Below are positions 25,042-32,822 of a stretch of 64,000 nt of DNA, in pieces (the first letter of the stretch is position 1; each line of letters opens with the position of its first letter). The stretch comes from JBCDKH01 sp964388485 (GTDB taxonomy: Bacteria > Planctomycetota > Phycisphaerae > Tepidisphaerales > Tepidisphaeraceae). The DNA is taken from NCBI GenBank assembly GCA_964388485.1, contig CAYMAS010000014.1:14685-78684 (forward strand). Reading direction: 5' to 3'. The position numbers and the translations under genes were made by a program. The notes beneath the pieces were generated by a model. It was not told the DNA's origin, made no database searches, and was given only the letters and a program-made list of their open reading frames with translations.

Positions 25042-26265
25042 GTGCTGCGGGAGACGTCAACGCCCGTCTCTGCCGCAACCAAGCTGACGCTCCTGCTCGT
25101 CAGCTCGCTGACCGTCATGGCTGGGGCTGCCGTCGCTCCGGCGTTGGTACCGATCAGCGAGCACTTCGTCTCCACGGGCGGCGAGCCGATGCGGGTGGAT
25201 CTGTTGGCCAAGCTCATCCTGACGCTGCCGGGCCTCTTCATCGCAGTGTGGGCCCCGCTCAGCGGCTGGATCCTCGACCGCTTCGGCAGACGCCCCGTCC
25301 TGCTCGTCAGCCTGATCCTCTACGGCCTGGCTGGCACGAGCGGCCTGTGGCTGCCGACGCTCGAAGCCCTCCTCGTCGGCCGCGCCTTGCTCGGCATCGC
25401 GACCGCAGGCGTGATGACGGCCTCGACCACGCTCATCGGCGACTACCTCGACGGGCCGCAACGTGCCCGCTTCATCGGCTTCCAGTCGACCGCCATGTCC
25501 GTCGGCGGCATCGGCTTCATCCTCACCAGCGGCCTGCTCGCCGGCGTCGGCTGGCGGTGGCCATTCGTCATCTACGGCGTCGCGTTGCTCTTCATCCCGC
25601 TGGCCATCACCACCATCCGTGAGCAGCCGCGACGCCAGCCGACCGCGAACACGCCCGTCGCTCGTTGGCCGATGGCGACCTTCCTGGCCGTCTCGCTCAC
25701 GTGCTTCTTCGGCGTCGCTTTGTTCTACCTGACCCCGACCCAGGCCGCCTACCTCACCGCGGACCTCGGCTACGACAGCACGTTCATCCAGTCGCTCGTC
25801 ATCGTCGCCAGCACCGTCGGAGCCACCACCGCCGCCGCGAGCTACGGCTGGCAACGCTCGAAACTCGGCTTCAAACCGTTGTTTGCCATCGCCTTTGCCG
25901 TCTGGACCGTCGGCTACGGCCTGGCAGCACTTTCACCCGATGCCGGGGGGTTGCCCATTCTCGTCATCGGCATGCTCCTCAGCGGCTTCGGCAGCGGGTA
26001 TCTCATGCCCAACGCCAGCAGCTGGCTCCTGTCTGCCGCACCCGAAGCGATGCGAGGCCGACTCGTCGGCGGGATGACGTCGTTCTTCTTCGCCGGACAA
26101 TTCGCCTCGCCGTTCCTCGCCAAGCCGTTCGTGCTGATGGGCGGCGAACGACTGACCTTCGCCGCCGGAGCGGTGGCGGCGTTGGGGCTGACGGTCGTGT
26201 TCGTCATCGCGTCGATGCTCCACGTGGAGCGCGGACCTAAGACAGCTCGTCCCGCGTCTGCTTGA
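25042..26265 (+). CDS. MFS family transporter
   Basis: A 407-residue major facilitator with about 12 membrane helices. The hallmark between helices 2 and 3 is LSGWILDRFGRRPVLLVSL (GxxxDRxGRR). Other MFS features are GRALLGIATAGVMTASTTLI (helix 4) and GFQSTAMSVGGIGFILTSGL (helix 5). The overall layout suggests a drug/metabolite exporter or sugar-type carrier, but the substrate is not identifiable. GTG start at 25042. The 3' end overlaps the convergent kbl by 29 bp. The palindrome GCTCCACGTGGAGC occurs both upstream and near its 3' end. Confidence 0.88.
   Translation: MLRETSTPVSAATKLTLLLVSSLTVMAGAAVAPALVPISEHFVSTGGEPMRVDLLAKLILTLPGLFIAVWAPLSGWILDRFGRRPVLLVSLILYGLAGTSGLWLPTLEALLVGRALLGIATAGVMTASTTLIGDYLDGPQRARFIGFQSTAMSVGGIGFILTSGLLAGVGWRWPFVIYGVALLFIPLAITTIREQPRRQPTANTPVARWPMATFLAVSLTCFFGVALFYLTPTQAAYLTADLGYDSTFIQSLVIVASTVGATTAAASYGWQRSKLGFKPLFAIAFAVWTVGYGLAALSPDAGGLPILVIGMLLSGFGSGYLMPNASSWLLSAAPEAMRGRLVGGMTSFFFAGQFASPFLAKPFVLMGGERLTFAAGAVAALGLTVVFVIASMLHVERGPKTARPASA
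26217..26230. promoter_or_regulatory. Palindrome GCTCCACGTGGAGC, copy 2
   Basis: Identical to copies at 24964 and 27614 but situated inside the 3' end of the MFS coding region, where it encodes MLHVERG. This location argues against a simple operator for this copy. Confidence 0.45.
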
Positions 26266-27463
26266 ACGCCTCGACCACCTTCTCCAGATCTTCTCGCGTG
26301 TGAGCAGCGGACATCTGACAGCGGATCCTCGCCTCGCCCTCGGGCACGACGGGAAAGCTGAAGCCGACGACGTAGACCCCCTTCGCCAGCATCCGGTCCG
26401 CCATCCGAGACGCCAGCGACGCGTCGTACAGCATCACCGGCACGATCGGGTGCTCGCCGGGCACGATGTCGAAGCCCGCCTCCGTCATCGCCTCGCGGAA
26501 GAATCGCGTGTTCTCCCACAACTGCTCACGCAGCGACGGCTCACGCTCCGCCAGCTCAATCGCCTTGATTGCACCGGTCACGAGTGGCGGGGCGATGGTG
26601 TTGCTGAACAGGTAAGGCCTCGACCGCTGACGAAGCAGCTCGACGATCTCCGCCCGACCACTGGTAAAGCCGCCCGATGCCCCGCCCAGAGCTTTGCCGA
26701 GCGTGCCCGTGATGAGGTCGACTCGCCCCATGACGCCGCAATGCTCATGCGTGCCGCGGCCGGTCTCGCCGAGGAAGCCGGTGGCGTGACAGTCGTCGAC
26801 CATCGTCATCGCTCCGTAGCGGTCGGCCAGGTCGCAGATGCTCTTGAGGTCCGCAATCGTGCCGTCCATGGAGAAGACGCCGTCCGTCGCGATGAGAATC
26901 CGCCGAGCCCCGCCGGCTTTGGCCTCTTGCAGCTTCGCCTCCAGGTCCGCCATGTCGCTGCTCCGGTAGCGGAACCGCTTGGCCTTGCACAGCCGGATGC
27001 CATCGATGATGGATGCGTGGTTCAAGCTGTCGCTGATCACGGCGTCGTCGGCCGTCAGGATCGTCTCGAAGAGCCCGCCGTTGGCGTCGAAGCAGGAGTT
27101 GTAGAGGATGGTGTCTTCGGTTTCGAGGAAGGTGCTGATGCGGTCTTCGAGCTGCTTGTGAATGGTCTGGGTGCCGCAGATGAAGCGGACGCTCGCCAGG
27201 CCGAAGCCGTACTCGTCGAGGCCCTGCTTAGCCGCCTCTGCGACGGCCGGGTGTTGGGCCAGGCCGAGGTAGTTGTTGGCGCAAAGTACCAGCACATCGT
27301 CCGGCACGTCGCTCGCCTCCGTCCGGTGCACCCCCGTCATCGCCGGCTTGACACCTACCCGCGGACCTTGCGGCGTGCTGATGATACGCTCGGACTTGTA
27401 GAGCCCGCCGGTGCGGATCTGGTCGAGCGTGTCCCGCAACTCCTGACGCGTCGTCTCGTTCAT
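26237..27463 (-). CDS. kbl: Glycine C-acetyltransferase (2-amino-3-ketobutyrate CoA ligase)
   Basis: PLP enzyme of the alpha-oxoamine synthase family that cleaves 2-amino-3-oxobutyrate with CoA to glycine and acetyl-CoA (threonine degradation). The PLP lysine lies in DLITGTLGKALGGASGGF; VLCANNYLGLAQHP, NSCFDANGGLFETIL, DSLNHASIIDGIRLCKA and MVDDCHATGFLGETGRGT are diagnostic and favour Kbl over BioF/HemA/Spt. Length 408 residues from ATG 27463; the frame is open further upstream without similarity. Threonine dehydrogenase is not adjacent. Its end overlaps the MFS gene. Confidence 0.9.
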   Translation of the reverse strand: MNETTRQELRDTLDQIRTGGLYKSERIISTPQGPRVGVKPAMTGVHRTEASDVPDDVLVLCANNYLGLAQHPAVAEAAKQGLDEYGFGLASVRFICGTQTIHKQLEDRISTFLETEDTILYNSCFDANGGLFETILTADDAVISDSLNHASIIDGIRLCKAKRFRYRSSDMADLEAKLQEAKAGGARRILIATDGVFSMDGTIADLKSICDLADRYGAMTMVDDCHATGFLGETGRGTHEHCGVMGRVDLITGTLGKALGGASGGFTSGRAEIVELLRQRSRPYLFSNTIAPPLVTGAIKAIELAEREPSLREQLWENTRFFREAMTEAGFDIVPGEHPIVPVMLYDASLASRMADRMLAKGVYVVGFSFPVVPEGEARIRCQMSAAHTREDLEKVVEAFKQTRDELS

Positions 27464-27570
27464 GAGGAAGCGTAGCGAAGGTTCGAAATCGCGCGCTGCG
27501 CATCGGCGGCCATCGGGTCTGGCGGCGGAAATTGCATCTGGGAGTCGGCGCTCCGCGTGGAGCGCGCACA

Positions 27571-27601
27571 ACCCCCGCCGGCGTCGCTGGCGGGGGTTTT
27601 T
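27571..27601 (+). terminator. Strong intrinsic terminator with no obvious upstream gene
   Basis: ACCCCCGCC (27571-27579) pairs with GGCGGGGGT (27589-27597), followed by TTTTT through 27601. The T run is only on the plus strand, yet the nearest plus-strand gene ends 1.3 kb upstream. It may end a small RNA starting in the preceding 100 bp. Confidence 0.75.
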
Positions 27602-27613
27602 GTAGCGATGTGC

Positions 27614-27627
27614 GCTCCACGTGGAGC
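27614..27627. promoter_or_regulatory. Palindrome GCTCCACGTGGAGC, copy 3
   Basis: Identical to copies at 24964 and 26217; about 150 bp upstream of the kbl start. Confidence 0.5.
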
Positions 27628-27780
27628 GTGGCGAGATGTCGGCAGCGGTCAGAACGATGCAATTTTTGGTCGTTTTGCTGCAGAAAAAGTGCGATCGGCG
27701 TTCAGGTTCTGGTCGCCGATCTTCAGGGCAGGTGCAAGATTTGGACGGTCGCGTCGGGAATCAACGCGTTGGTGTTCGGA

Positions 27781-27802
27781 CCGCAGGATTCGAATCCTGC
27801 GG
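27781..27802. repeat. 22-bp perfect palindrome
   Basis: CCGCAGGATTC is followed immediately by its exact complement-inverse GAATCCTGCGG. The centre GGATTCGAATCC looks like a tRNA T-arm, but no tRNA surrounds it. Function unknown. Confidence 0.8.
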
Positions 27803-27876
27803 CTTGCGTTTCAGAGGAGACGTGAGACTTCGACCCGCTTCTGCGAGGGAACTCGTCTCAGCTGAAGCGGGCGGCG

Positions 27877-29508
27877 TCACGCCCGACGCCGGCGGAGCGC
27901 GACGAGGGTGCCGAGGGCGATTGAGCCGGCCGTGGCGGGTTCGGGGACGCCGATGAGCGATGCGACGCCGCCGGTGACGACGAGGTCGAGGCTCCGGCCG
28001 CTGCCGAGGTCGAGCGGGTCATAGTCGAAGCCGCCGACGAGGCCGCTGGCGTCGAGGAAGTCGAAGCGGTCGCCGATCTGCGGGACGAACCCGCCGCCGA
28101 GGACGATGTCCAGCGCTCCGCCGAGGGTCGCGATGCCGTCGATCTCCAAGCGGTCGAACTCGCCGAGGCCGGTGCCGAACAGCTCGATCTCGAGGGCCGC
28201 GTTGTCGAGCGTGACATCGCCCGCCATCTCGACGACGGCGGGTGAGTTGCCGGGGCTGAAGGTGCCCAGGAAGACGAAGTCGCCACCGCCGACATAGGAG
28301 CCGGCGCCGCTGACCGTGTCGAGGAAGGTCACGCGACTGCCAGGTCGGGCGTCGACGGTATCGTTGTTCGTGAAGAAGCCGCTGACCCGAAGCGTGCTCT
28401 CTTCGGCCACGCGAAGTGCCGCCGGGCCGTCTGGATTGGCAAACGCTGTGATGAAGTCGCTCCTGAGCTCGGAGGTTTCTCCACCGACAACCGTCACGCT
28501 GCCGGAGAGGGCAAGGTCATCGGCTTCGAGCGTCCCGGCCTCCAAGACCACCATGCCGTTGATCGATACGCCTGCTCCTGCAAAGTTGAGCGCCCCGCCG
28601 TCGACTAGGGCTTCACCGTCGATGCGGTGGGCCGCGTTGTCACGATCGAATTGGAGCCGCTGATTTTCGCCAACCCGCAGCGTGGAGCCGAAGTCGAGAT
28701 CGAGTTGACTCTGAACAACGCCGTCACCGGCCATGGTGCCGCCCTGGGTGATCAGGACGCCCTGGTTCGTGTTGCTGTCGGGTGTGATGCGTCCCTTGTC
28801 GAGCACCAGGGAGCCGCCGCGAACCTCCATCCTGGCTGCGGCTACGCCGCCGTCGGCAAGGGTCAGCGTCGAGGTGGGGCCGATCTGCAGATCGTTGCCG
28901 ACGTTGCTTAGCCGCGACCCAATGCCGGAGACGCTGACGATCGCGGTGCCATTCTGGTTGTTGAAGCCTTGCCCGAGACGGATGTTCGCACCTCGGAATT
29001 GCCCACCGTTAAGGATCTCCACCTGCGTCACCGAGGTCTCATTGTCCGTTGCAAGGTTGGGGCCGAAGTTGGACTGCAACAGCGAGCCGAAGCCGTCGAC
29101 GGTGATGACGGAGGAGCTGCCGTTGCCGGTGTTCAGGTCGTTGGTCAACAACAGGCCGCCGTCAGTGATGGAGATGCCGCCGGAGAAGATGCCGAGGCTG
29201 TCGGTTCGATAGGCGGAACCGAACCCGGAGACGTTCAGGAGGCCCGAAGCGAGACCGGTTTGGCCGACCCGAACGTTGCCGCCGTCGAGCACGTCGAGAC
29301 GACCGGCTTGTGGCGAATTCGCGTTGAAGTCGAACGGCCCGATTTCGAGAAACGCATTGTCTGCCAGCAGAGAAGGCCCTTGCGAGCCGGCGATTGGTTG
29401 AAAGTCGAGTTCGACTGACCCTGACGCGATGACCTCGGGTGCCGCACTAACGGGCATGGCGGCAATGGCAGCGGCGGCAGCAGCGATGGTCGGGAGCGAG
29501 GGTTGCAT
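27877..29508 (-). CDS. Large PEP-CTERM protein with autotransporter-like beta repeats
   Basis: A 543-residue exported protein. ATG 29508 gives the signal peptide MQPSLPTIAAAAAAIAAMPV followed by SAA. The mature region is built of glycine-, asparagine- and aspartate-rich beta repeats (LDVLDGGNVRVGQTGLASGL, VDGFGSLLQSNFGPNLATDN, VEILNGGQFRGANIRLGQG), resembling PEP-CTERM/autotransporter-like right-handed beta helices. The C-terminus is GVPEPATAGSIALGTLVALR plus Arg residues, a PEP-CTERM anchor. A near-leaderless promoter sits at 29519-29546. The frame is open upstream to 29988 but that part lacks signal or similarity. Confidence 0.85.
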   Translation of the reverse strand: MQPSLPTIAAAAAAIAAMPVSAAPEVIASGSVELDFQPIAGSQGPSLLADNAFLEIGPFDFNANSPQAGRLDVLDGGNVRVGQTGLASGLLNVSGFGSAYRTDSLGIFSGGISITDGGLLLTNDLNTGNGSSSVITVDGFGSLLQSNFGPNLATDNETSVTQVEILNGGQFRGANIRLGQGFNNQNGTAIVSVSGIGSRLSNVGNDLQIGPTSTLTLADGGVAAARMEVRGGSLVLDKGRITPDSNTNQGVLITQGGTMAGDGVVQSQLDLDFGSTLRVGENQRLQFDRDNAAHRIDGEALVDGGALNFAGAGVSINGMVVLEAGTLEADDLALSGSVTVVGGETSELRSDFITAFANPDGPAALRVAEESTLRVSGFFTNNDTVDARPGSRVTFLDTVSGAGSYVGGGDFVFLGTFSPGNSPAVVEMAGDVTLDNAALEIELFGTGLGEFDRLEIDGIATLGGALDIVLGGGFVPQIGDRFDFLDASGLVGGFDYDPLDLGSGRSLDLVVTGGVASLIGVPEPATAGSIALGTLVALRRRRA

Positions 29509-29518
29509 GGTCTTTTCA

Positions 29519-29546
29519 AATCTACCACAGCCTTTGCGATTGCCAA
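29519..29546 (-). promoter_or_regulatory. Promoter for the large PEP-CTERM gene
   Basis: On the minus strand TTGGCA (29546-29541), a 16-bp spacer and TAGATT (29524-29519). The -10 ends 10 bp before the ATG, so the mRNA would be almost leaderless. Confidence 0.55.
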
Positions 29547-29722
29547 GCGATGAATCGCCCGCTGGTGAAAGGGAGGGAGCAGGCCGGGGATGAGGTCCTG
29601 CTGCTTGTGACGAGTTCGTGGAAAGGAAGCTGGCTGATCGCACGAACGCGACAAAGGCGAAGTTAACGCCTAGTCTCCGACAGGCGACTGTATAAATCCC
29701 TTCTCCCTTCAACCACTTCCCT

Positions 29723-30364
29723 ATGAGCAACACCTTCACCAACCAGGAAACCGCCTCTTTCGCCACCCATGCCGCTGTCGAAGATGTCGTGCAGCAGCGG
29801 GAGGACTGGGCCCTGCGTCGCCAGCGGGGCATTCCGAACAACCGAAAGCTCTTCGTCCTGACCTGCATGGACGAACGCGTCGACATCGACGACGCCCTGC
29901 AGCTGGAACTTGGCGATGCCCACATCTTCCGCAACGCCGGCGGCGTGGTGACGGACGACGCGATTCGCTCCGCGGCGCTAACCACCAACTTCTTCCAGAC
30001 GACCGAGATCGTCGTCGTTCAGCACACCGACTGTGGCATGCTGCTGCACTCCGGCGACGACATCGTCGCAGGCTTCGAGAAGAATCTCGACGCGGCGGGC
30101 AAGTCGGTCGACGGGCTGTCGCTCGACCCGGCCCTGCCGGATCTGAAGCTCCCGCGGGAGAAACAGGGCGACTGGATCAAGGCCTTCGACGACGTTGACG
30201 CGTCCGTGGAGCGGCAAATCGAGTACCTTCGCCAGCATCCGCTGATTCCCGACGGCACCTTGATCCACGGCTACGTCTACGAGGTCGAGAGCGGCCACCT
30301 CCGCAGGCCGCACCAGAGCCCGGCGGCGGTGTCGTCCAAATCACCTGCCAAGCAGGCGAAATGA
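29723..30364 (+). CDS. Beta-class carbonic anhydrase
   Basis: Zinc enzyme interconverting CO2 and bicarbonate. Zn ligands are Cys48 and Asp50 in LTCMDERVDID, then His101 and Cys104 in VVVQHTDCGMLL; the CMDERxD form and the short length place it in the small beta-CA clade. IFRNAGGVVTDDAIRSAALT is the conserved central block. The last 20 residues (PHQSPAAVSSKSPAKQAK) are a disordered tail. Start ATG 29723. Standing alone; divergent from the PEP-CTERM gene. An inverted repeat followed by a T run lies after the stop. Confidence 0.92.
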   Translation: MSNTFTNQETASFATHAAVEDVVQQREDWALRRQRGIPNNRKLFVLTCMDERVDIDDALQLELGDAHIFRNAGGVVTDDAIRSAALTTNFFQTTEIVVVQHTDCGMLLHSGDDIVAGFEKNLDAAGKSVDGLSLDPALPDLKLPREKQGDWIKAFDDVDASVERQIEYLRQHPLIPDGTLIHGYVYEVESGHLRRPHQSPAAVSSKSPAKQAK

Positions 30365-30404
30365 GTCGGCAGCGACTTGGTGCTCCTCGAGACTGTTGAA
30401 GAAC

Positions 30405-30497
30405 CCGTAGGGTAGGCCCCGGCCCACCATCTGGCGTGACCCGAGTCGGCGGAAACGGATGGTGGGCCGGGGCCCACCCTACGGCGTTGGCCCTTTT
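30405..30497 (+). repeat. Inverted repeat (GTAGGGTAGGCCCCGGCCCA type), probably acting as terminator
   Basis: Arm 30405-30430 and arm 30459-30484 are inverted copies with one mismatch over 26 bp (CGTAGGGTAGGCCCCGGCCC versus its complement carrying CCCACC). A CCC followed by T7 lies at 30489-30498 just after it. It sits between the carbonic anhydrase and truB on the same strand. Transcripts from upstream would probably end here. Confidence 0.8.
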
Positions 30498-30521
30498 TTA
30501 AACGGTTGCTAGGACTATCTT

Positions 30522-31193
30522 GTGACGAAGCCGAGCGACGGGTTTCTCGTGATCGACAAGCCGGCAGGGCAGACGTCGGCACGAGCGCTCGATGCCGTGA
30601 AGCGGCGGTTTGGCAGAGGCACCAAGGTGGGGCATGCCGGCACGCTCGATCCGTTCGCGACCGGTTGCCTGGTGGTGCTGGTGGGCCGGGGGACGAAGGC
30701 GAGCGAGAAGGTGATGGGACTGCCGAAGGGTTATGTGGCCGACGTGAAGCTCGGGGCGACGACGGCGACGTTGGATCCCGAAGGCGACGAGGAGCCGGGG
30801 CCGACCATCGAGGAGCCGGCACGGGCGAAGCTGGAGGCGATCTGTGCCGCGGCGACGGGCGAGATCATGCAGGCGCCGCCGGCGTTCAGTGCGATCAAGG
30901 TCGGCGGGCGGCGGTCTTACGACCTGGCCCGCAAGGGCGAAATGACCGACCTGCCGCCGCGGGCGGTGCGGGTGTACGACCTGCGGGTGTTGAACGTCTC
31001 GTGGCCGATCGTGCGGTTGGAGATGACGGTCGGCCGGGGATTTTATGTGCGGAGTCTGGCAAGAGACTTCGCGGAGATGCTCGGCACGGTCGGCTACCTC
31101 ACGGCGCTGCGTCGGACCCACGTCGGTCCGTTCCGTGCAGACGCGGCGACGGGGGTTGATGGAGACCTGCTGAGCCTCGACGTGCTCCGGTGA
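30522..31193 (+). CDS. truB: tRNA pseudouridine(55) synthase TruB
   Basis: Makes pseudouridine-55 in the T-arm of tRNAs. The catalytic Asp43 lies in VGHAGTLDPFATGCL; other family blocks are GFLVIDKPAGQTSARALDAV at the N-terminus, MQAPPAFSAIKVGGRRSYDL, and GFYVRSLARDFAEMLG. GTG start at 30522. With 223 residues it has the catalytic domain but not the C-terminal PUA-like extension of longer TruBs (about 300). It is not next to rbfA/infB/rpsO as in many bacteria. Confidence 0.96.
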   Translation: MTKPSDGFLVIDKPAGQTSARALDAVKRRFGRGTKVGHAGTLDPFATGCLVVLVGRGTKASEKVMGLPKGYVADVKLGATTATLDPEGDEEPGPTIEEPARAKLEAICAAATGEIMQAPPAFSAIKVGGRRSYDLARKGEMTDLPPRAVRVYDLRVLNVSWPIVRLEMTVGRGFYVRSLARDFAEMLGTVGYLTALRRTHVGPFRADAATGVDGDLLSLDVLR

Positions 31194-31223
31194 TCGGTTC
31201 TGCGCGATGTGCACGACCACCCC

Positions 31224-31303
31224 GGGGCGGCGTCGCTTGCGACGCGATTTCCTTGCAATCTCCGTGTTGCTGTTCACAAATACGTCGCAAGCGACGCCGC
31301 TCC
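31224..31303. repeat. REPIN-like inverted repeat, copy 2
   Basis: Arms 31224-31246 and 31282-31303 share the core GGCGTCGCTTGCGACG with copy 1 at 2123-2231, in inverted arrangement across 35 bp. The spacer is unrelated to that of copy 1. It again lies between convergent genes (truB and smpB). Confidence 0.8.
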
Positions 31304-31345
31304 TCGGGCTCGTGCATCAACCGCGTTGATCCCAATCTGGTTGCG

Positions 31346-31828
31346 TCAGTCGCGCCCACGCTCGGCGCGCCGGATTTCGCGTTCGGCGTCCTTTTTCTTG
31401 AGGTCTTGCCGCTTGTCGACCGCTCGTTTGCCGCGGCCGACGCCGACTTCGACCTTGCAGCGGCCGTCCTTGAAGTAGATTTCCAGGGGCACCAACGTCA
31501 CACCACGCTCGCGCGTCTCGTCGGCGAGCTGGCGGATCTCCCGCTTGTGAGCCAGCAGCTTGCGAATCCGCCGCGGGTCGTGGTTGGCCTGCTCGCTGGC
31601 GTGCTGGTAGGGGTCGATGTGGACACCCTGCAGCAGAAGCTCTTCGCCCTCGATGCGGGCGAAGGCGTCTGCCATCTGGGCTTGGCCCAGGCGAAGTTGC
31701 TTGACCTCGGTGCCGAGGAGTTTAATGCCGCACTCGACGGTCTTGCCGATGGTGTAGTTGAAGCGGGCCTTGCGGTTGATGATCCGCGGGGGATCGGCCA
31801 GGTTGTGCTTCTTACCCTTTTTCGCCAT
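31346..31828 (-). CDS. smpB: SsrA-binding protein SmpB
   Basis: Partner of tmRNA in rescue of stalled ribosomes. The oligonucleotide-binding beta-barrel shows IINRKARFNYTIGKTVECGI, LLGTEVKQLRLGQAQMADAF, HIDPYQHASEQANHDPRRIR and KREIRQLADETRERGVTLVP; the C-terminal basic tail (GRGKRAVDKRQDLKKKDAER) is the part that enters the decoding centre. Length 160 residues is normal. Start ATG 31828. No tmRNA gene was found beside it. Confidence 0.97.
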   Translation of the reverse strand: MAKKGKKHNLADPPRIINRKARFNYTIGKTVECGIKLLGTEVKQLRLGQAQMADAFARIEGEELLLQGVHIDPYQHASEQANHDPRRIRKLLAHKREIRQLADETRERGVTLVPLEIYFKDGRCKVEVGVGRGKRAVDKRQDLKKKDAEREIRRAERGRD

Positions 31829-31858
31829 CGAACGGGAACCGTAGGTGGGCCACAGCGG

Positions 31859-32716
31859 CTAGCGACGGCGAAGCAGCGCCAGGCTGCCAAGGCCCAGCAG
31901 CGACAGCGTCGTCGGCTCGGGGATGACTGCAAACTCCAAGCCGGCCAGGCCGCCGAAGAAGTTGTCGTCGATGGTCGTGCCGACGGTAATCAGGTCGCCG
32001 GTCGTGAGGTCGACGATGTAGAGGTTGTTCGTGCCGTTGAAGTCGCCGTCGGCAAGAAAGAGCGTTCCGTCGGCGGGATTGAAGTCGATGCCGGCAGTGT
32101 TGCCCAAGCCTTGGGTGATGGTGACGGAGGAGAGGACGCTGGCATCGGTGGGATCGACCTCGACGAGAAACGCGTCGATCGAGACGGCGTTGACGGTTGT
32201 ATCGAGCACGTAGAGCGAGCCGTCAGGAGCGAAGGCCATCGCACTGGCGTCAGCGAGGCCGGGAATGGTGCCGACGATCTGGCCGGCTCCGGTGTCAGCG
32301 TCAAGGGTCAGGAGCGTCGCGACGCCGTTTTCGGTGGTCACGGCAAAGAGGTTGCCGTCGGCGTCGAAGTCGAGGTCGCCTTCGCTGAGGAAGATGCCGG
32401 TGTCGCCGACGATGGTGGTCTCGCCGGTAAAGATGTCGATGGTCAGCAAGCTGCTGCCAGCGGGCTCGTTGTTGACGGTGCCGAGGCCGTCAGTCAGGGC
32501 GAACAGCGTGCCGTCGGGGCCCTGGGCGATGCCGGTAACGACGTCGGCATCGGTAAATCGCGGGTTGCTGGCGGCACCGGTGACGGGATCGATGTCGAAC
32601 AGGCGGGCGTCGCGGTTGCTGAAGCTGCCGTCGCGGAATTCGACGCCGATGAGCTGAACCTGCCCGGCGGCGGGAGCGGCGACGATGAGGGAGCTGAGGA
32701 TGAGGGTCTTGTGCAT
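31859..32716 (-). CDS. PEP-CTERM protein with beta-propeller-like repeats
   Basis: A 285-residue exported protein: signal peptide MHKTLILSSLIVAAPAAGQ, then repeated segments such as VTGIAQGPDGTLFALTDGLG, GDLDFDADGNLFAVTTENG, AMAFAPDGSLYVLDTTVN and GIDFNPADGTLFLADGDFNG. These recurring 'xxDPDGxLYxxD' blades suggest a six- to seven-bladed propeller. The tail VIPEPTTLSLLGLGSLALLR plus Arg is a PEP-CTERM anchor. Located 31 bp downstream of nothing on its strand; smpB follows 30 bp after its stop and may share the transcript. Confidence 0.85.
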   Translation of the reverse strand: MHKTLILSSLIVAAPAAGQVQLIGVEFRDGSFSNRDARLFDIDPVTGAASNPRFTDADVVTGIAQGPDGTLFALTDGLGTVNNEPAGSSLLTIDIFTGETTIVGDTGIFLSEGDLDFDADGNLFAVTTENGVATLLTLDADTGAGQIVGTIPGLADASAMAFAPDGSLYVLDTTVNAVSIDAFLVEVDPTDASVLSSVTITQGLGNTAGIDFNPADGTLFLADGDFNGTNNLYIVDLTTGDLITVGTTIDDNFFGGLAGLEFAVIPEPTTLSLLGLGSLALLRRR

Positions 32717-32822
32717 GGTTCTCCGAGCGAAGTTGGGCCCAATCTAAGGGTCTGTCGCGATCTGGGAACGACTCAAATCGAGTTGCCGCCTCTTCCAGAT
32801 GCTGCTGCCTGTGCACGAACTC

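Larger units (their letters stand above)
27464..27876. other. 413-bp gap with palindromes and an orphan terminator
   Basis: No convincing gene is seen. The gap holds a near palindrome GCTCCGCGTGGAGC (27550), a strong plus-strand terminator (27571-27601), GCTCCACGTGGAGC (27614) and a 22-bp perfect palindrome (27781-27802). Short open frames on the plus strand here are low-complexity and were not accepted. Confidence 0.7.

Noticed and set aside
27532..27956. Overlapping plus-strand frames upstream of the large PEP-CTERM gene
   Set aside because: They run across a terminator and two palindromes, have no ribosome-binding site and no recognisable composition.
31300..31345. tmRNA gene beside smpB
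   Set aside because: The space between truB and smpB is occupied by the REPIN-like repeat and is far too short.
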